8,032 nucleotides of DNA from an uncultured Oscillibacter sp. (GTDB lineage: Bacteria; Bacillota; Clostridia; Oscillospirales; Oscillospiraceae): positions 1 to 8,032 of the forward strand of contig UQMC01000093.1 of assembly GCA_900542115.1 (NCBI GenBank), given 5' to 3'. A model generated the notes under the pieces. That model saw nothing but the letters and a program-made list of their open reading frames with translations, had not been told where the DNA came from and made no database searches. The position numbers and the translations under genes are program-made. Within the stretch, counting starts at the first letter, position 1, and each line of letters opens with the position of its first letter. This document shows positions 4,138-8,032 of the stretch, in pieces.

Positions 4138-6768
4138 ATGAGCAAGAAGTATTGTTACCTGTTCACCGAGGGCAACGCCAATATGCGCGAGCTGCTGGGC
4201 GGCAAGGGCGCGAATCTGGCTGAGATGACCAACATCGGCCTGCCTGTGCCTCAGGGCTTCACCATTACCACCGAGGCCTGCACCCAGTATTATGAGGATG
4301 GCCGCCAGATCAATGACGAGATTTTCGCCGAGATCATGGAATATATTGAAAAAATGGAGAAGATCACCGGCAAGAAGTTCGGCGACCATGAAAATCCCCT
4401 GCTGGTCTCCGTGCGCTCCGGCGCCCGGGCCTCCATGCCCGGCATGATGGACACTATCCTGAACCTCGGTCTGAACGAGGAGGTGGTGGACGTCATCGCC
4501 AAGAAGTCCAACAACCCCCGCTGGGCTTGGGACTGCTACCGCCGCTTTATCCAGATGTACTCCGACGTTGTGATGGAGGTCGGCAAGAAATACTTCGAGC
4601 AGCTCATTGACGAGATGAAGGTCAAGAAGGGCGTCACGCAGGACGTGGAGCTTACCGCCGAGGACCTCAAGGAGCTGGCCGGTCAGTTCAAGGCCGAGTA
4701 TAAGTCCAAGATCGGCGAGGAGTTCCCCACCGACCCCAAGGAGCAGCTGATGGGCGCCATCAAGGCCGTGTTCCGCTCCTGGGATAACCCCCGCGCCAAC
4801 GTTTACCGCCGGGATAATGACATCCCCTATTCCTGGGGCACCGCTGTCAACGTTCAGTCCATGGCCTTCGGCAACATGGGCGATGACTGCGGCACCGGCG
4901 TTGCCTTTACCCGTAACCCCGCCACCGGCGAGAAGAAACTCATGGGTGAGTTCCTGACCAACGCCCAGGGCGAGGATGTTGTGGCCGGCGTCCGCACCCC
5001 CATGCCCATTGCCGAGATGGCTGAAAAGTTCCCCGAGGCGTTCAAGCAGTTCCAGGAGGTCTGCAAGACGCTGGAGGATCACTACCGGGATATGCAGGAT
5101 ATGGAGTTTACCGTGGAGCACGGCAAGCTGTATATGCTCCAGACCCGCAACGGCAAGCGCACTCCCGCTGCCGCACTGAAGATCGCCTGTGACCTTGTGG
5201 ACGAGGGCATGATCGATGAGAAGAAGGCCGTGGCCATGATCGAGCCCCGCTCTCTGGACACGCTGCTGCACCCCCAGTTTGATGCCAAGGTGCTCAAGAC
5301 CACCCCGGTTATCGGCAAGGCACTGCCTGCCTCTCCCGGCGCTGCCTGCGGCAAGATCGTCTTTACCGCTGAGGATGCCAAGGAGTGGGCCGAGCGCGGC
5401 GAGAAGGTGGTTCTGGTCCGTCTGGAGACCTCTCCCGAGGATATCGAGGGTATGAAGGCCGCTCAGGGCATCCTGACCGTCCGCGGCGGCATGACCTCTC
5501 ATGCGGCCGTTGTGGCCCGCGGCATGGGTAAGTGCTGCGTGTCCGGCTGCGGCGACATCAAGATGGACGAGGAAAATAAAAAGTTCGATTTGGCCGGCAA
5601 GACGTTCCACGAGGGCGACTGGCTGAGCATTGACGGTTCTACCGGCAATATCTATGACGGCGCTGTGCCCACCACCGATGCCACCATTGGCGGTGAGTTC
5701 GGCCGGGTCATGGGCTGGGCGGACAAGTATCGCCGCCTGAAGGTCCGCACCAACGCGGATACGCCTCATGACGCCGCGCAGGCCCGCACCTTCGGCGCGC
5801 AGGGCATCGGCCTGTGCCGCACGGAGCACATGTTCTTCAACGAGGACCGCATTCCCGCCATCCGCCGCATGATCTGCTCCGACACCGTGGAGCAGCGCGA
5901 GGCCGCGCTGGCCATTCTGGAGCCCATGCAGCAGAGCGACTTTGAGGGCATCTATGAGGCCATGGAGGGCTGCCCCGTCACCATCCGCTTCCTCGATCCC
6001 CCGCTGCACGAGTTCGTTCCCACCGAGGAGGCCGACATTGAAAAGCTGGCCCACGATATGGGTAAGACCGTGACCGAGATTAAGAACATCATTGCCGGTC
6101 TTCATGAGTTCAACCCCATGATGGGTCACCGCGGCTGCCGTTTGGACGTCACCTATCCCGAGATTGCTGTGATGCAGACCAAGGCCATCATCAAGGCCGC
6201 GCTGGCCGTGCAGGCCCGTCATCCTGAGTGGACCATGGTCCCTGAGATCATGATTCCGCTGGTGGGCGAGGTCAAGGAGCTGAAGTATGTTAAGGATATC
6301 GTGGTCAAGACTGCGGACGAGTTGATCAAGGCCGCTGGCTCCGACATGAAGTATCTGGTGGGTACCATGATCGAAATTCCCCGCGCCGCGCTGACTGCCG
6401 ATGAGATTGCCACGGAGGCCGACTTCTTCTCCTTCGGCACCAACGATCTGACGCAGATGACCTTCGGTTTCAGCCGTGACGATGCCGGCAAGTTCCTCGG
6501 CGCTTACTACGATAAGAAGATCTACGAGAACGATCCCTTCGCCAAGCTGGACCAGAAGGGCGTCGGCAAGCTGGTGGATATGGCCTGCAAGCTGGGCCGC
6601 GGCGTGAACCCGGAGCTGCATCTGGGTATCTGCGGCGAGCACGGCGGCGACCCCTCCTCTGTGGAGTTCTGCCACCGGGTCGGCCTGGACTATGTGTCCT
6701 GCTCTCCCTTCCGGGTGCCCATCGCCCGCCTCGCCGCCGCACAGGCTGCCATCAAGGAGATGGCGTAA
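4138..6768 (+). CDS. ppdK: Pyruvate,phosphate dikinase
   Basis: 876-residue cytoplasmic enzyme that reversibly converts ATP, phosphate and pyruvate to AMP, diphosphate and phosphoenolpyruvate, in glycolysis or gluconeogenesis of anaerobes. Length matches the Clostridium symbiosum enzyme (about 874). Domains in order are an N-terminal ATP-grasp nucleotide-binding part (GGKGANLAEM 21-30; VSVRSGARASMPGMMDT, then the RRDNDIPYSWGTAVNVQ region), the swivelling phosphohistidine domain with GGMTSHAAVVARGMGK (catalytic H455), and the C-terminal TIM barrel for pyruvate/PEP (GLCRTEHMFF, MIEIPRAAL, FFSFGTNDLTQMTFGFSRDD, GICGEHGGDP with catalytic C832). H455 falls at the same number as in C. symbiosum. 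ATG 4138 is chosen because AGGAG at 4126-4130 is 7 bases away. An in-frame ATG at 4030 lies at the inferred transcription start and lacks a binding site. Strongly biased GCC/GGC/AAG/CTG codon use suggests high expression. The gene is monocistronic, with its own promoter and terminator. Confidence 0.98.
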   Translation: MSKKYCYLFTEGNANMRELLGGKGANLAEMTNIGLPVPQGFTITTEACTQYYEDGRQINDEIFAEIMEYIEKMEKITGKKFGDHENPLLVSVRSGARASMPGMMDTILNLGLNEEVVDVIAKKSNNPRWAWDCYRRFIQMYSDVVMEVGKKYFEQLIDEMKVKKGVTQDVELTAEDLKELAGQFKAEYKSKIGEEFPTDPKEQLMGAIKAVFRSWDNPRANVYRRDNDIPYSWGTAVNVQSMAFGNMGDDCGTGVAFTRNPATGEKKLMGEFLTNAQGEDVVAGVRTPMPIAEMAEKFPEAFKQFQEVCKTLEDHYRDMQDMEFTVEHGKLYMLQTRNGKRTPAAALKIACDLVDEGMIDEKKAVAMIEPRSLDTLLHPQFDAKVLKTTPVIGKALPASPGAACGKIVFTAEDAKEWAERGEKVVLVRLETSPEDIEGMKAAQGILTVRGGMTSHAAVVARGMGKCCVSGCGDIKMDEENKKFDLAGKTFHEGDWLSIDGSTGNIYDGAVPTTDATIGGEFGRVMGWADKYRRLKVRTNADTPHDAAQARTFGAQGIGLCRTEHMFFNEDRIPAIRRMICSDTVEQREAALAILEPMQQSDFEGIYEAMEGCPVTIRFLDPPLHEFVPTEEADIEKLAHDMGKTVTEIKNIIAGLHEFNPMMGHRGCRLDVTYPEIAVMQTKAIIKAALAVQARHPEWTMVPEIMIPLVGEVKELKYVKDIVVKTADELIKAAGSDMKYLVGTMIEIPRAALTADEIATEADFFSFGTNDLTQMTFGFSRDDAGKFLGAYYDKKIYENDPFAKLDQKGVGKLVDMACKLGRGVNPELHLGICGEHGGDPSSVEFCHRVGLDYVSCSPFRVPIARLAAAQAAIKEMA

Positions 6769-6816
6769 ACGTCTGTTCCGGCATCACAACAGCATTTCGC
6801 GGGATATTCCCGATAA

Positions 6817-6853
6817 GCGCAAGCACCCGGCCATGGCCGGGTGCTTGTGTTTT
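6817..6853 (+). terminator. Palindromic terminator after ppdK
   Basis: The DNA from 6820 to 6847 is a perfect 28-base palindrome centred on CATG, giving a stem of up to 13 bp, extendable to 16 with G-U pairs at the base. TTTT (6850-6853) follows. A small hairpin, CGGGA/TCCCG (6800-6804 with 6808-6812), precedes it. Confidence 0.85.
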
Positions 6854-6918
6854 ACTTGGAGGCGTGATAGGATAAAAAAGAACATATAAAAATCGGGATT
6901 TGCAAAAGAGATATGATC

Positions 6919-7254
6919 ATGGGCTTCTTTGATAAGCTAAAAAAGAAGAAAAAAATAGGAAATTGGGAAGACGCGTATATCGCTGCACCTAACTTCTATG
7001 AGAAACCAGATGGCACACCTTTTGGCGCAATCGCGCTGACAGAGGGGACAGAAACGGTTTTACCCAAATCACCGCAGAATAGATATCGTGTAGACGGTAA
7101 GGCTGTATCTGAATGGATCATTCTTCTTTCAGGTCTTATTGTTTTTTGTACCGAGCTTATTTTAGAAGAAATCAGGTCATTAAAGGAGAACACAAAGGAA
7201 GACACGAAAGAACAAAGCAAAAAACACCGACAACTTACGGTGTGTGAAAGATAA
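6919..7254 (+). CDS. Small protein of unknown function, AT-rich gene
   Basis: 111 residues, not recognised. ATG 6919 is preferred over ATG 6913 because the only purine-rich stretch, AAAAGAG (6904-6910), is 8 bases from 6919 but 2 from 6913. The protein starts MGFFDKLKKKKK, a short amphipathic and then strongly basic N terminus. A compact soluble-looking part follows (residues 14-66: NWEDAY, FYEKPDGTPFGAIALTEGTE, VDGKAVSEW). I have an impression of similar openings in clostridial hypothetical proteins but cannot name a family. Residues 67-82 are hydrophobic (IILLSGLIVFCTELIL) and could be one membrane helix. The end (83-111) is a Lys/Glu-rich tail. The change of character after W66 may mean the original C terminus was replaced by frameshift or deletion. 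The gene is AT-richer than its neighbours and contains A-runs, suggesting transfer. The following gene starts 2 bases after its stop. No clear promoter was found. Confidence 0.6.
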   Translation: MGFFDKLKKKKKIGNWEDAYIAAPNFYEKPDGTPFGAIALTEGTETVLPKSPQNRYRVDGKAVSEWIILLSGLIVFCTELILEEIRSLKENTKEDTKEQSKKHRQLTVCER

Positions 7255-7256
7255 AT

Positions 7257-7547
7257 ATGGACTTTAAGAATCTGCTGCCGGCTCAAAACCGGGAGGAGCT
7301 GCGGCAATGGCTATCGGAAAATTACAATAAGGAAAGCGAATGCTGGGTTGTGGTCAAGCGCGGACGCCCTGTTGGCGATGGAAAAACCTTTTGGTACATC
7401 GATGCAGTGGAAGAAGCGATGTGCTTTGGCTGGATTGACAGCACAACAAAGAAAATGGATAACGGAATAGCCGCGCAAAGGCTGGCGCCGCGGCATGAAA
7501 CAGCCGCAACCGGCAGTTGCTTGCAAAGAATGGGAAGTCTGTGGTAA
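7257..7547 (+). pseudogene. YdeI/OmdA-family protein, C-terminally truncated
   Basis: 96 residues. Residues 1-79 read as the N-terminal half of the YdeI (OmpD-associated) family: NREELRQWLSENY (11-23), ECWVVVKRGRP (28-38), FWYIDAVEEAMCFGWIDSTTKK (45-66) and QRLAPR (74-79). Proteins of this family are normally about 190 residues and continue with a conserved Trp/Asn-Lys segment and a C-terminal helical domain, both missing here. From H80 the sequence no longer fits. The LQRMG at 89-93 may be a remnant of the usual Arg-rich/Leu-Gly segment after a small deletion, and the frame stops at 7547. Neither other forward frame restores the missing part before the next gene. The family's biochemical role is poorly defined. 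ATG 7257 follows the previous stop at 2 bases with only a weak GAAAG upstream, suggesting coupling. I call it a probable pseudogene. A shortened functional protein or a sequencing error cannot be excluded. Confidence 0.7.
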
Positions 7548-7556
7548 GGTTTGAGT

Positions 7557-7562
7557 GAGGAG
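7557..7562 (+). promoter_or_regulatory. Ribosome binding site deciding the GTG start of the XRE gene
   Basis: GAGGAG lies 9 bases before GTG 7572 but directly abuts ATG 7563 and is downstream of TTG 7551. GTG 7572 is therefore the best-supported start. Confidence 0.65.
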
Positions 7563-7571
7563 ATGATATAC

Positions 7572-8012
7572 GTGGACGCAAAAGAGACGCTTTATCACTT
7601 GAGGACGCAGAAGGGACTGTCGCAGGCTGAACTTGCGGAGAAAGTCTTTGTCACAAGACAGGCGGTGTCCCGCTGGGAAAGCGGGGAGACCACGCCGAAC
7701 ACGGAAACGCTGAAGCTGCTGTCAGCCCTGTTCGGTGTGTCCATCAATACGCTGCTGGGCTCGCCACGGCAGCTCCGGTGCCAATGCTGCGGAATGCCAC
7801 TGGACGATTCTCTCACCAGCCGGGAGCCGGATGGTTCCTTTAATGAGGAATACTGCAAGTGGTGCTATGCCGATGGCGAATTCAAGTACAGCAGCAGGGA
7901 GCAGCTTATTGATTTCTGCGTGGAGCACATGGCGAGCGCAGACTGGCCCGCGGAGCAGGTGCGGGCGCACATGGAGGCCGTGGTGCCGGAGCTGCGGCAC
8001 TGGCAGAGATGA
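7572..8012 (+). CDS. XRE-family transcriptional regulator with C-terminal zinc ribbon
   Basis: 146 residues from GTG 7572. Residues 3-62 are a Cro/C1-type helix-turn-helix: LRTQKGLSQAELAEKV, then the recognition-helix stretch VTRQAVSRWESGETTPN, then LLSALFGVSINTLL. Residues 70-118 form the putative zinc-ribbon domain often joined to such HTHs in Clostridia: C70-x2-C73-GMPL, GSFNEEYC and C95-x2-C98, followed by FKYSSREQLIDFCVEHM. The four Cys are spaced to bind one metal. The rest is a helical end (DWPAEQVRAHMEAVVPEL). It probably acts as a cytoplasmic DNA-binding regulator, with the ribbon giving dimerisation or metal/effector sensing; both the target and the signal are unknown. It follows the truncated YdeI-like frame by 24 bases. 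Base composition returns to GC-rich, like the chromosome. The HTH call is firm. Confidence 0.92.
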   Translation: MDAKETLYHLRTQKGLSQAELAEKVFVTRQAVSRWESGETTPNTETLKLLSALFGVSINTLLGSPRQLRCQCCGMPLDDSLTSREPDGSFNEEYCKWCYADGEFKYSSREQLIDFCVEHMASADWPAEQVRAHMEAVVPELRHWQR

Positions 8013-8032
8013 TTTCAAGGGCGCAGCCCGGT

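Noticed and set aside
4018..6675. Very long open frame on the minus strand opposite ppdK
   Set aside because: It is a shadow of the strongly biased codon use of ppdK. The product is a His/Leu/Gly-rich sequence with no family signature, and ppdK is certain on the other strand.
6940..6958. A-rich run as a programmed frameshift site
   Set aside because: The frame continues sensibly through the run (basic Lys stretch, then a coherent domain), and no alternative product of interest is reached in another frame.
1..8032. CRISPR array, insertion sequence, tRNA/rRNA, defence or secretion system
   Set aside because: No regularly spaced repeats, transposase motifs, tRNA cloverleaf or rRNA signatures were seen on either strand.

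Overview
The window looks like a chromosomal segment of a GC-rich Clostridia, most likely of the Oscillospiraceae type (Flavonifractor/Lawsonibacter/Oscillibacter-like). This is inferred from the Firmicutes gene order holB-ricT, the strong GGAGG-type ribosome binding sites, the perfect sigma-A promoter, a thiamine ECF S component under a TPP riboswitch, and a pyruvate,phosphate dikinase whose catalytic His falls at the same position (455) as in the Clostridium symbiosum enzyme. All supported genes lie on the + strand. The species cannot be named from this sequence alone.

Layout. (1) 1-1953: the 3' part of holB (clamp loader delta prime) is coupled by a TTGA stop/start overlap to ricT (PSP1/YaaT), which carries an unusual Arg/Gly-rich tail. 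A strong hairpin terminator follows. (2) 2022-2864: a Cof-type HAD phosphatase. (3) 2861-3652: a thiamine-uptake unit. A consensus promoter begins inside the stop codon of the HAD gene. It is followed by a TPP riboswitch, an intrinsic terminator with a plausible competing antiterminator, and thiT. (4) 3653-4137: a 485-base gap. Its first part holds nested, mutually exclusive inverted repeats ending in a terminator, which may be a structured 3' UTR or small RNA. Its second part holds a direct repeat resembling CcpA cre half-sites, the ppdK promoter and a leader of about 108 nt. (5) 4138-6768: ppdK, followed by a palindromic terminator. (6) 6855-8012: a small-gene region that starts AT-rich. It contains an unrecognised small protein, a C-terminally truncated YdeI-family protein and an XRE regulator with a zinc ribbon, and looks like accessory or decaying DNA.

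How the parts work together. The holB-ricT pair is the conserved Firmicutes replication/RNA-maturation neighbourhood. ThiT imports thiamine, and its leader should stop transcription when TPP is plentiful. PpdK interconverts pyruvate and PEP in central metabolism; it does not itself use TPP, so its position beside thiT is probably just adjacency.

I found no CRISPR array, insertion sequence, tRNA, rRNA or defence system. The items most worth a second look are the competing inverted repeats downstream of thiT (3659-3841), the RG-rich tail of RicT, and the paired cre-like repeats upstream of ppdK.
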